A DNA stretch of 64,000 nt, taken from assembly GCF_030014915.1 (NCBI RefSeq), contig NZ_JAGIXS010000004.1, positions 62,001 to 126,000 on the forward strand, in the 5' to 3' direction. Position 1 is the stretch's first letter, and each line of letters opens with the position of its first letter. Both the position numbers and the translations under genes were made by a program. Source of the stretch: Pelomonas sp. V22 (GTDB taxonomy: Bacteria > Pseudomonadota > Gammaproteobacteria > Burkholderiales > Burkholderiaceae_C). Positions 50,212 to 57,746 of this stretch are shown in pieces. The notes beneath the pieces were generated by a model. It was not told where the DNA came from and ran no database searches. It saw only the letters and a list, made by a program, of their open reading frames with translations.

Positions 50212-51345
50212 ATGCGCGCGCTCGACAAGCTGAACCGGCTCAGTGAATCACACGGGGCCCTGCCTTCCGGCAAGGGCCTGGTCTCAGGCGTCATCGCACT
50301 GGGCCTGGCGGTCCTGTGCTTTCTCGGCGTGCTGGCCTTCCACTGGCCCGAGTACCTGACGACCCCTCAGCTGCGTCAGTCCTACAAGATCGACACCATC
50401 CGGCTGCTGATGTTCTGGACCCTGGTGCTGTCCGGCGCCATCGCGCTCTACAACGTGATCCGGGGCCGGGCGCGCTGGCTGGCGCTGGCCAGCTTCGTGC
50501 TGATCGGGCTCTCGCTGGCCCTCGGCGGCCACAAGGTGCCGGTGGCCAGCGATTTCCCCGACCACACGCCCTACATCGGCCTGGACTGGTTCGTGCTCGA
50601 CCTGCTCGGATCGACGCTGATCTTCGTCTTCATCGAAAAGCTGTTCGCCTTGCGCCGCGATCAGCCGGTGTTCCGCGCTGAGTGGCAGACCGACTTCCAC
50701 CATTTCATCGTCAACCACATGCTGGTGGGCTTCGTACTGCTGGCCACCAACCTGCTCGTGCACAGGCTGTTCGGCTGGGCCGCCCATGAGGGCATCCGCG
50801 GCTGGGTGCAGCAGCTCAACTTCTGGCTGGCGCTGTTCCTGATCGTGCTGGTGGCCGACCTGGTGCAGTACTGGACCCATCGGGCTTATCACGAGGTGCC
50901 CCTGCTGTGGCGGCTGCATGCGGTGCATCACAGCGTCAAGAGCATGGACTGGCTGGCCGGCTCACGGCAGCACATCCTGGAGCTGATCATCACGCGCACC
51001 CTGGTGCTGGCGCCGATCTACGTTCTCGGCTTCAGCAAGGAGGTGATCGATGCCTACATCCTGGTCGTGGGCTTCCAGGCCGTGTTCAACCACGCCAATG
51101 TCAGCGTGCGCCTGGGTCCGCTGCGCCATGTCATAGTGACGCCCAACTTCCATCACTGGCACCATTCGCAGGACGACGAGGCGATAGACAAGAACTACGC
51201 CGCGCATTTCGCCTTCCTCGACATCCTGTTCGGCACCGCCGTCAAGTCAGACCGCAAATGGCCGGAGCGCTATGGTGTGATCGGCGACTATGTGCCCAAC
51301 GGCTTCTTCAAACAGCTGCGCTTCCCCTTCACCTGGAAAGGCTGA
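50212..51345 (+). CDS. Sterol desaturase / fatty acid hydroxylase superfamily protein
   Basis: A 377-residue membrane protein with at least five helices and the histidine clusters of the di-iron hydroxylases: WTHRAYHEVP, LHAVHHSVKSMDW and FHHWHHSQDD. The superfamily hydroxylates or desaturates lipids, sterols and carotenoids; the substrate here is unknown. GGGAGGG precedes the ATG, and a CATAAT box is at 50169-50174. A small DUF4359 gene follows after 6 bases and is probably in the same unit. Confidence 0.9.
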   Translation: MRALDKLNRLSESHGALPSGKGLVSGVIALGLAVLCFLGVLAFHWPEYLTTPQLRQSYKIDTIRLLMFWTLVLSGAIALYNVIRGRARWLALASFVLIGLSLALGGHKVPVASDFPDHTPYIGLDWFVLDLLGSTLIFVFIEKLFALRRDQPVFRAEWQTDFHHFIVNHMLVGFVLLATNLLVHRLFGWAAHEGIRGWVQQLNFWLALFLIVLVADLVQYWTHRAYHEVPLLWRLHAVHHSVKSMDWLAGSRQHILELIITRTLVLAPIYVLGFSKEVIDAYILVVGFQAVFNHANVSVRLGPLRHVIVTPNFHHWHHSQDDEAIDKNYAAHFAFLDILFGTAVKSDRKWPERYGVIGDYVPNGFFKQLRFPFTWKG

Positions 51346-51351
51346 AACCCG

Positions 51352-51612
51352 ATGAGCAAATCGCTGATCTCGCTGCTGATCGTGGCCGGCCTGGTGGTGG
51401 CCGCTTTTGCCACCAACCCCTCGGCCGACCGGCACCGCGAGAAGATCAAACAGGCCGTGGCCGAGCGCAGCCACCTGGAGAGCGTGCTGGGCGTCGGCCA
51501 CCTCGCGGCCTTCGCCTCCAAGTACCACTCGCTCGGCCTCGCCTCCTACACCACCGTCAACGACAAGCTGCGCTCCTTGGGTGTACTCGGCGTGGTCTTC
51601 GTGGCTGACTAG
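51352..51612 (+). CDS. DUF4359-like small exported/anchored protein
   Basis: An 86-residue protein with an N-terminal hydrophobic segment (LISLLIVAGLVVAAFATNPS) that could be a signal peptide or an anchor. A domain resembling DUF4359 follows (RHREKIKQAVAERS to LGVLGVVFVAD). It lies 6 bases after the desaturase-family gene. Its TAG stop and that of the convergent hydrolase share the tetramer CTAG (51609-51612). Confidence 0.72.
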   Translation: MSKSLISLLIVAGLVVAAFATNPSADRHREKIKQAVAERSHLESVLGVGHLAAFASKYHSLGLASYTTVNDKLRSLGVLGVVFVAD

Positions 51613-52448
51613 GCGACGGCTGCGGTCGGCTGAGCCGCCTGCGCCGACTGCCCCGCCTGCTCGGCGAAGAAACGCAGCAGGCGCGCGCTCACCAGGGCCG
51701 GCTCCTCGGCCGGCAGCCAGTGGCCCGACTCCGGGAAGTACTCGACCGCCGTCGCACCGAAGCGCTCGGCGAAGCGCCGGTCTATGTAGGGGTCGTGCTC
51801 GCCCCACAGCACCAGCGAGGGCTTGTGCGCCAGCAGCTGCTGCAGCTCTTGCTCCCAGCCCTGGAAGTGCTGCGGATCCATGGCCCGGTACCAGCGCAGC
51901 ACCATGCGCTTCATCGCCGGCGTGATCAGCTCGTAGGTGCGATGAATCTGCTCAATGCTCAGCTTGCGCGAGGCGCGCTTGAGCTCGCGGGTGAAGCCGG
52001 TGCGGTTGGTCAGCGCCTGCACCAGCTCGCCGATCACGGGCGTGCGCCAGAGCCGGCCGAACAGATGCCAGCGGAAGTCCGAAGCGAACACCGTGTTCAT
52101 GATCACCACGCTGCGCAGCTTCTCGGGATACCGCACGGCCCAGGCCAGGCCAAAGGGGCCGCCCACGTCGTGCACCACCAGGTTCAGCGGCTCGCTGATG
52201 CCGAGAGTCGTCACCAACTGATCGACGAAGCGGGCCATGCCCTCCAGCGAGCAATCGAAGTCCTCGGGTGCCGTCGAACGGCCATAGCCCGGCAGGTCGG
52301 GCGCGACGCAGCGCAGGTGCGGGCTGAGCGAAGGGATGATGCCGTTCCAGATTTCAGAAGAATCCGGATTGCCGTGCAGAAAGAGCGTGGGCGTGCCCTC
52401 CCCGCTGTCGACCAGATGAATCTGGCATTGCCCGACCTTGAGTGTCAT
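51609..52448 (-). CDS. Alpha/beta hydrolase, haloalkane-dehalogenase-like
   Basis: A 279-residue alpha/beta hydrolase with the oxyanion motif LFLHGNPDSSEIW, an aspartate nucleophile in VVHDVGGPFG (Asp94), and the catalytic His in FPESGHWLPAEEP. An Asp nucleophile is typical of haloalkane dehalogenases and epoxide hydrolases rather than esterases. In dehalogenases the residue after HD is usually Trp, which binds halide; here it is Val, so epoxide or another ester-like substrate is as likely. Start ATG at 52448 has GAGGAA upstream. Confidence 0.83.
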   Translation of the reverse strand: MTLKVGQCQIHLVDSGEGTPTLFLHGNPDSSEIWNGIIPSLSPHLRCVAPDLPGYGRSTAPEDFDCSLEGMARFVDQLVTTLGISEPLNLVVHDVGGPFGLAWAVRYPEKLRSVVIMNTVFASDFRWHLFGRLWRTPVIGELVQALTNRTGFTRELKRASRKLSIEQIHRTYELITPAMKRMVLRWYRAMDPQHFQGWEQELQQLLAHKPSLVLWGEHDPYIDRRFAERFGATAVEYFPESGHWLPAEEPALVSARLLRFFAEQAGQSAQAAQPTAAVA

Positions 52449-52536
52449 TCGAAGTTCCTCCGTCCTATCGCCGTTCTTGTGCGGACGGCATCCTAGCCTC
52501 AGTTGCCGCTTGCTACCCAAAGCCAAGCCAAAGACT

Positions 52537-53295
52537 TCAGGATCTGACGAAACCCTCGGCCGCCCGCATCAGCGAGCGCGTGTAGTCCTGGCCCACGCGG
52601 CCCTGAGCCAGATCGACGGCTGCCAGCGTCTCGACCTCGCGGCCACGTTGCATCACCATCACCCGCTCGCACAAATGCGTGACCACCGCGAGGTCGTGGC
52701 TGACCATCAGGAAGGACAGGCCACGCTCGCGGCGCAGCGCCTCCAGCAGGTTCAGCACCTCGGCCTGCACCGAGGCATCGAGGGCCGAAGTCGGCTCATC
52801 GAGCAGCAGCAATTGCGGCTCAAGGATCAAGGCCCGCGCAATGGCCACTCGCTGGCGCTGGCCGCCGGACAGCTGGTGGGCATAGCGGAAGCGGTAGCTG
52901 CTGCCCAGGCCCACAGCTTCCAGCACGGCCGTGATGCGCGCTTCGGCCTCACCGATGCCGTGGATCAGCAGCGGCTCGGCCAGCATGCGGTCCACCGTCT
53001 GGCGCGGATGCAGGGAACCATAGGGATCCTGGAACACCATCTGCACCTGGCGGCGGAAGGCCTTGCTGCCGGGCGCCGGCAACTCGCCATCGCCCAGCAG
53101 CCGCACCTCGCCGGCCGCTCGCGGCACCAGGCCGCAGATCGCGCGCAGCACCGTGGACTTGCCCGATCCCGACTCACCCACCAGGCCCAGGCTCTCGCCC
53201 GGCGCCAGGCTGAAACTCATGTCGTGCAGGGCCGTGAACTCGCCGAAACGCACCTGCAGTTGACGGACCTCCAGGCCCAGCGCGGTGTCCCTCAT
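52537..53295 (-). CDS. Peptide ABC transporter ATPase (DppF-like)
   Basis: A 252-residue ATPase with Walker A GESGSGKSTVLRAI, signature LSGGQRQRVAIARAL and Walker B LLLLDEPTSALD. It is slightly short for OppF/DppF and lacks most of the C-terminal oligopeptide extension. It is the last gene of a five-gene set on the minus strand and starts within the stop of the preceding ATPase gene (ATGA). The two ATPases should form a heterodimer that powers peptide import. Confidence 0.92.
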   Translation of the reverse strand: MRDTALGLEVRQLQVRFGEFTALHDMSFSLAPGESLGLVGESGSGKSTVLRAICGLVPRAAGEVRLLGDGELPAPGSKAFRRQVQMVFQDPYGSLHPRQTVDRMLAEPLLIHGIGEAEARITAVLEAVGLGSSYRFRYAHQLSGGQRQRVAIARALILEPQLLLLDEPTSALDASVQAEVLNLLEALRRERGLSFLMVSHDLAVVTHLCERVMVMQRGREVETLAAVDLAQGRVGQDYTRSLMRAAEGFVRS

Positions 53296-54131
53296 GCTTT
53301 CCAGGCCTCCTCGCGTTGCAGGGCCGGCAGCGGATGGCGCGGCGCATCGAGGCGCGGCAGGCAGTCCAGCAGGCCTCGCGTGTAGGGATGCTGGGCCTCA
53401 TGCAGGCGCGAAGCCGCGATCTCCTCGACCACGCGGCCGGCATACATCACCAGCACGCGGTCACAGAAGCTGGCCACCAGGCGCAAGTCGTGGGAGATGA
53501 AGACCAGGCCCATGTTGCGCTCGCGGACCAGGCGGTCCAGCACGGCCAGCACCTGCAGTTGCACGCTCACGTCCAGCGCCGAGGTCGGCTCGTCGGCGAT
53601 CAGCAGCTCGGGCTCGGCCACGGTCATCATCGCGATCATCACGCGCTGGCCCATGCCGCCCGAGACCTCATGCGGATAGAGGCCGGCCACGCGTTCGGCC
53701 TCGCCGATGCCGACCTCGGCCAGTGCCGCCAGCATCCGCGCACGCGCCTCGCTGCGGCCGATCTTGCGATGCGCCTGCAGCGCTTCGATGATCTGCGCGC
53801 CAATCTTCATCACCGGGTTCAGCGAGTACTTGGGGTCCTGCATCACCAGGGCCATGCGACTGCCGCGCAGCGCGCGCCGCTCGGCACCGCTGCAGGCCTG
53901 CAGATCGATGCCGTCAAAGCGCAAGGCCTGGGCCTCGACCTGGGCACCCGGCGCCGACAGGCCGAGGATGGCCCGCCCGGTCTGCGACTTGCCAGAGCCC
54001 GATTCGCCGACGATGCCCAGCCGCTCACGGCCGAGCTGGAACGACACGCCACGCACGGCTTCGATGCGGCCGCCATCGCGCGCCGGATAGCTGACGCGCA
54101 GGTCTTGGACCTCAAGCAGCGGCGCTGTCAT
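53292..54131 (-). CDS. Peptide ABC transporter ATPase (DppD-like)
   Basis: A 279-residue ATPase with Walker A GESGSGKSQTGRAI, the motif YPHEVSGGMGQRVMIAMM in place of the usual LSGGMRQR, and Walker B LLIADEPTSALD. The C-terminal AQHPYTRGLLDCLP segment is diagnostic for the Opp/Dpp subfamily. VSGG instead of LSGG at the signature is a conservative change. It starts within the permease stop (ATGA). Confidence 0.92.
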   Translation of the reverse strand: MTAPLLEVQDLRVSYPARDGGRIEAVRGVSFQLGRERLGIVGESGSGKSQTGRAILGLSAPGAQVEAQALRFDGIDLQACSGAERRALRGSRMALVMQDPKYSLNPVMKIGAQIIEALQAHRKIGRSEARARMLAALAEVGIGEAERVAGLYPHEVSGGMGQRVMIAMMTVAEPELLIADEPTSALDVSVQLQVLAVLDRLVRERNMGLVFISHDLRLVASFCDRVLVMYAGRVVEEIAASRLHEAQHPYTRGLLDCLPRLDAPRHPLPALQREEAWKA

Positions 54132-55042
54132 TCCGACTCCTTGGGATCGAGGGCGTCACGCAGGCCATCGCCCAGCAGATTGAATGCCAGGCTGACGATG
54201 AAGATGGCCAGACCTGGCCCCGCCGCCACCCACCATTGGTCCAGCACGAAGGCGCGGCCGCCAGCGATCATGGCGCCCCATTCGGGGCTGGGCGGCTGGG
54301 CGCCGAGCCCGAGGAAGCCGAGGCCGGCAGCGGTAAGGATGATGCCGGCCATGTCCAGCGTCACGCGCACGATCAGCGAAGGCAGGCACAGCGGCATCAG
54401 ATGGCGCAGCACGATGCGCCAGCCGGAAGCGCCCTGCAATTGCACGGCGGCGATGAAGTCGGCGCCGCGCAGGCTCAGGGTCTCGGCCCGGGCAATGCGG
54501 GCATAGGCCGGCCAGGCGGTGATGGCGATGGCCAGCACCGCGTTCTCGATGCCGGGGCCGAGGGCTGCTACAAAGGCCAGGGCCAGGATCAGCTTGGGGA
54601 AGGCCAGGAAGATGTCGGTGATGCGCATCAGCACCGCGTCGACCCAGCCGCCGAAGTAGCCGGCCAGCGTGCCCACCAGCAGGCCGATGGGCGCGGCCAG
54701 GATGGCGACGACGGTGACCACGAAGAGCGTGATGCGCGAGCCCCAGACGATGCGCGAGAAGATGTCGCGGCCCTGCTCGTCCGTGCCCATCCAGTGCGCG
54801 GCCGAGGGCGGCAGCAGGCGGGCGTTCATCAGGTCGCCCACGTCGGGTGCCGAAGGCGCAATCCAGGGGGCCAGGGCCGCCATCGCCATCAGGAGCAGCA
54901 CGAGAACCAGGCCGACCAGCGCCAGCCGGTTGCGCGCAAAGCTGCGCCAGCCGGCATAGAGGCGGCCCAGCAGGGCCTGGCGGCGCGATTGCGGCTGCTC
55001 GCTGCTCAGCCAGTCGTGGAGTGAGCTCGTCTTGTTCATCAT
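54128..55042 (-). CDS. Peptide ABC transporter permease (DppC-like)
   Basis: A 304-residue inner-membrane permease with the N-terminal OppC_N helix (FARNRLALVGLVLVLL), a GTDEQGRDIFSRIVWGSR segment typical of DppC/OppC, and five further helices. The coupling loop is RAETLSLRGADFIAAV. The start is ATG at 55042, overlapping the end of the DppB-like gene. A longer reading frame upstream lies inside that gene and is rejected. Confidence 0.92.
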   Translation of the reverse strand: MMNKTSSLHDWLSSEQPQSRRQALLGRLYAGWRSFARNRLALVGLVLVLLLMAMAALAPWIAPSAPDVGDLMNARLLPPSAAHWMGTDEQGRDIFSRIVWGSRITLFVVTVVAILAAPIGLLVGTLAGYFGGWVDAVLMRITDIFLAFPKLILALAFVAALGPGIENAVLAIAITAWPAYARIARAETLSLRGADFIAAVQLQGASGWRIVLRHLMPLCLPSLIVRVTLDMAGIILTAAGLGFLGLGAQPPSPEWGAMIAGGRAFVLDQWWVAAGPGLAIFIVSLAFNLLGDGLRDALDPKESE

Positions 55043-56061
55043 CGCGTGCGCGGGTCCAGCACCCGGTACAGCAGGTCGGACAGCAGGTTCAGCGCGATGA
55101 AGATCGTGCCCACCACCAAGGTGCCGCCCAGCACGGCGTTCATGTCGGCGTTCTGCAGCGAGTTGGTGATGTACTGGCCGAGGCCGGGCCAGGCGAACAC
55201 GGTCTCGGTCAGCACCGAGCCTTCCAGCAGGCCGGCAAAGCTCAGTGCGATCACGGTCAAGAGCGGCACGGCGGCATTGCGCAGCGCATGGCGCCAGACG
55301 ATGCGCGCCTCCGACAGCCCCTTGGCCCGCGCCGCCACCACGTACTCCTGGCCCAGCTCCTTGAGCATGAAGCTGCGCGTCATGCGGCTGATGTAGGCCA
55401 GCGAGTAGTAGCCGAGCAGCACGCCCGGCAGGGCCAGGTGCGAGAGCGCGCTGCGAAAGGCCTCCCATTCACCCGCCATCGCGGCATCCACGAGGATCAG
55501 GCCGCTCACCACGGGCACGTTGTATTCAAAGGCGATGTCGATGCGGCCCGGCCCGCTGACCCAGCCCAGCTTGGCGTAGAACAGCACCAGGCCCATCAGG
55601 CCCAGCCAGAAGATGGGCACCGAGTAGCCGAAGAGGCCGATCAATCGCAGCAGTTGGTCAGCCAGGCGGCCGCGCCGCACCGCCGCCCACACGCCCAGCG
55701 GCACGCCGAACACCACGCCGATGACGATGCCCACCGTGGCCAGCTCCAGCGTGGCCGGGAACACGCGGGCGATGTCGTCGGCCACGGCGTGGTTGGTGAG
55801 GATGGACTGGCCCAGGTCGCCCTGCGCCACCTTCTTCAGGTAGAGGCCGAACTGCGCCAGCAGCGGCTGGTCCAGCCCCAGTTCCACGCGCACGCGCTGC
55901 AGTTGCTCCTCGCTCGCGCGGTCGCCGGCGATGGCCAGGGCCGGGTCCACCGGCACCACGCGACCGATGAAGAAGGTGACCGCCAGCAGGCCGAGGTAGG
56001 TCAGGGCCAGCGTGGCGAGCAGGCCCGCCGCGGCGCGCAGGAATTTCTTCGCTGCCTTCAA
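55039..56061 (-). CDS. Peptide ABC transporter permease (DppB-like)
   Basis: A 340-residue permease with six helices, an N-terminal segment ending in GRVVPVDPALAIAGDRAS, and the coupling loop MLKELGQEYVVAARAKGLSE typical of DppB/OppB. The likely start is TTG at 56061 because it overlaps the TGA of the binding-protein gene (TTGA). That gives the N-terminus KAAKKFLRAAAG and a normal length. Translational coupling would compensate for the weak start codon. Confidence 0.88.
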   Translation of the reverse strand: MKAAKKFLRAAAGLLATLALTYLGLLAVTFFIGRVVPVDPALAIAGDRASEEQLQRVRVELGLDQPLLAQFGLYLKKVAQGDLGQSILTNHAVADDIARVFPATLELATVGIVIGVVFGVPLGVWAAVRRGRLADQLLRLIGLFGYSVPIFWLGLMGLVLFYAKLGWVSGPGRIDIAFEYNVPVVSGLILVDAAMAGEWEAFRSALSHLALPGVLLGYYSLAYISRMTRSFMLKELGQEYVVAARAKGLSEARIVWRHALRNAAVPLLTVIALSFAGLLEGSVLTETVFAWPGLGQYITNSLQNADMNAVLGGTLVVGTIFIALNLLSDLLYRVLDPRTR

Positions 56062-57662
56062 GGCTGCTTGCTCACCGTGAACAAATAGGTGGTGTCCGAG
56101 GTGGGGCCGAGGCGGAAGCCCTCTACACCCTTGCGCACCGCCGCCACCTGCGTCTGCTGGAACAGCAGCACGAAGGGGCTCGTCTTGCGGAACTCGGCCT
56201 GGATCTCCTGGTAGGCCTTGGCACGCTTGGCCGGGTCGCGCTCCAGCAGGGCGGCGTCGGTCTTCTTGGTCAGCTCGGGCGAGATCCAGCTGTTGCGCCA
56301 GGTCAGCGGCTTCAGCTTGGCCTCGTCGCTGTTGTCGGTGTTGCGGGTGAAGGCATCGGCATTGCTGTGCGGGTCCCAGTAGTCGGCCGCCCATTCGCCG
56401 ATGTAGAGGTCGTGCTTGCGGGCCCGGTACTTGGTCAGCGTCTGCTTGCCATCGCCCGGGATGATCTCGATCTGGATGCCGGCGCGCTTGGCCGAGGCCT
56501 GCACCGCCTCGGCGATGCCCTGCACCGGCTGGATGGTGCGCGTGTCCATCGTCACCTTGAAGCCCTGGGGCAGGCCGGCCTTGGCGAGCAAGGCCTGAGC
56601 CTTGGCGGGGTCGTACTTGTAGGGCTTGTCGCTGCTCGCGCCCAGCATGCCGGCGGGCAGGAAGTTCTGGTGCGGCACGCCGATGTTCTTGATCAGAGTA
56701 GCGCCGATGGCGTCATAGTCGACCAGCCACTTGAAGGCCTCGCGCACCTCGGGCTTCGCGAGGTTGGCGTTCTTCAGGTTCAGGCTCAGGTAGTAGACCG
56801 TGCCCTTGGTGGTGGCCGTGAGCTGCACCTCGGGCCGGCCCTTCATGGCGTCGATGTCTTGCGGCGCGAGGTTGCGCGCGATGTCGATGTCGCCTTTCTC
56901 GAGCAGCAAGCGCTGCGTGGCGGCTTCCTTCACATGGCGATAGATGGCGCGCACCAGCGGCGGCTTCTTGCCATGGAACTGGTCATTGCGCTCCAGCACC
57001 AGCAGCTCGTTGGCCCGCCATTCGCGCAGCTTGTAGGGGCCGGAACCGGCGTGGCCGGTCTTGAGCCAGGCATTGCCCAGGTCCGTGCCCTGGGCCTTGG
57101 TGAGCAGCAGCTTCTTGTCCAGCACCGAGGCCACATTGGCCGTCAGGCAGTTCAAGACATAGCTGGGCGCATAGGCCTTGTCGGTTTCTATCGTCAGCGT
57201 GAGCGGGCCGGTCTGGCGGATCTTCTCGGCCACATTGGTCTTGCTGAGGCCCAGCTGGGTGAGGATGAAGGCCGGCGTCTTGTCCAGCAGCACGGCGCGC
57301 TGCAGCGACCACACGACCTCCTCGGCCGTCAGCGCATTGCCGGAGGAGAAGCGCAGGCCGGGCAGCAGCTCGAAGCTGTAGGTCTTGCCATCGGCCGAGA
57401 CGGTCCAGCTCTTGGCCAACGCGCCGCTCAGCTTGGTCGGGTCGGCTGGTTCGAACTGCACCAGGCGCTCGTAGGTATTGCCGACGATCTCGCCGGTGGC
57501 GATCTCGAAGGCCTCGGCCGGGTCCATCGAGATGATGTCGTCGAAGGCCATGGCCTGGACCAGGCTGTCCTTGGGCGTGGCGGCCTGCAGCGGCGCCAGG
57601 GCGGTGGCCAGCAGCAAGGCAGGGATCAGCAGAAGGCGCGGCTTGATGGTGAAGGCGGGCAA
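56058..57662 (-). CDS. Peptide ABC transporter substrate-binding protein (SBP family 5)
   Basis: A 534-residue periplasmic protein with a signal peptide (LLLIPALLLATALAPLQA) and the family 5 fold: DIISMDPAEAFE at the start, SWTVSADGKTYSFELLPGL, and WAADYWDPHSNADAF near the C-terminus. It binds di- or oligopeptides or nickel/heme-type ligands. The start is TTG at 57662, with CGGAGGA eight bases upstream; no ATG is available before the signal. It is first of the operon and lies 84 bases from the divergent NHL-M23 gene. Confidence 0.88.
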   Translation of the reverse strand: MPAFTIKPRLLLIPALLLATALAPLQAATPKDSLVQAMAFDDIISMDPAEAFEIATGEIVGNTYERLVQFEPADPTKLSGALAKSWTVSADGKTYSFELLPGLRFSSGNALTAEEVVWSLQRAVLLDKTPAFILTQLGLSKTNVAEKIRQTGPLTLTIETDKAYAPSYVLNCLTANVASVLDKKLLLTKAQGTDLGNAWLKTGHAGSGPYKLREWRANELLVLERNDQFHGKKPPLVRAIYRHVKEAATQRLLLEKGDIDIARNLAPQDIDAMKGRPEVQLTATTKGTVYYLSLNLKNANLAKPEVREAFKWLVDYDAIGATLIKNIGVPHQNFLPAGMLGASSDKPYKYDPAKAQALLAKAGLPQGFKVTMDTRTIQPVQGIAEAVQASAKRAGIQIEIIPGDGKQTLTKYRARKHDLYIGEWAADYWDPHSNADAFTRNTDNSDEAKLKPLTWRNSWISPELTKKTDAALLERDPAKRAKAYQEIQAEFRKTSPFVLLFQQTQVAAVRKGVEGFRLGPTSDTTYLFTVSKQP

Positions 57663-57746
57663 GATCAGGTCCTCCGGTAGGCCCCGGATTGTTGCCGATG
57701 ACGAGAGGCCTGATGGGCGAGAGGCGACGGTTACGATGCCCGGCCG

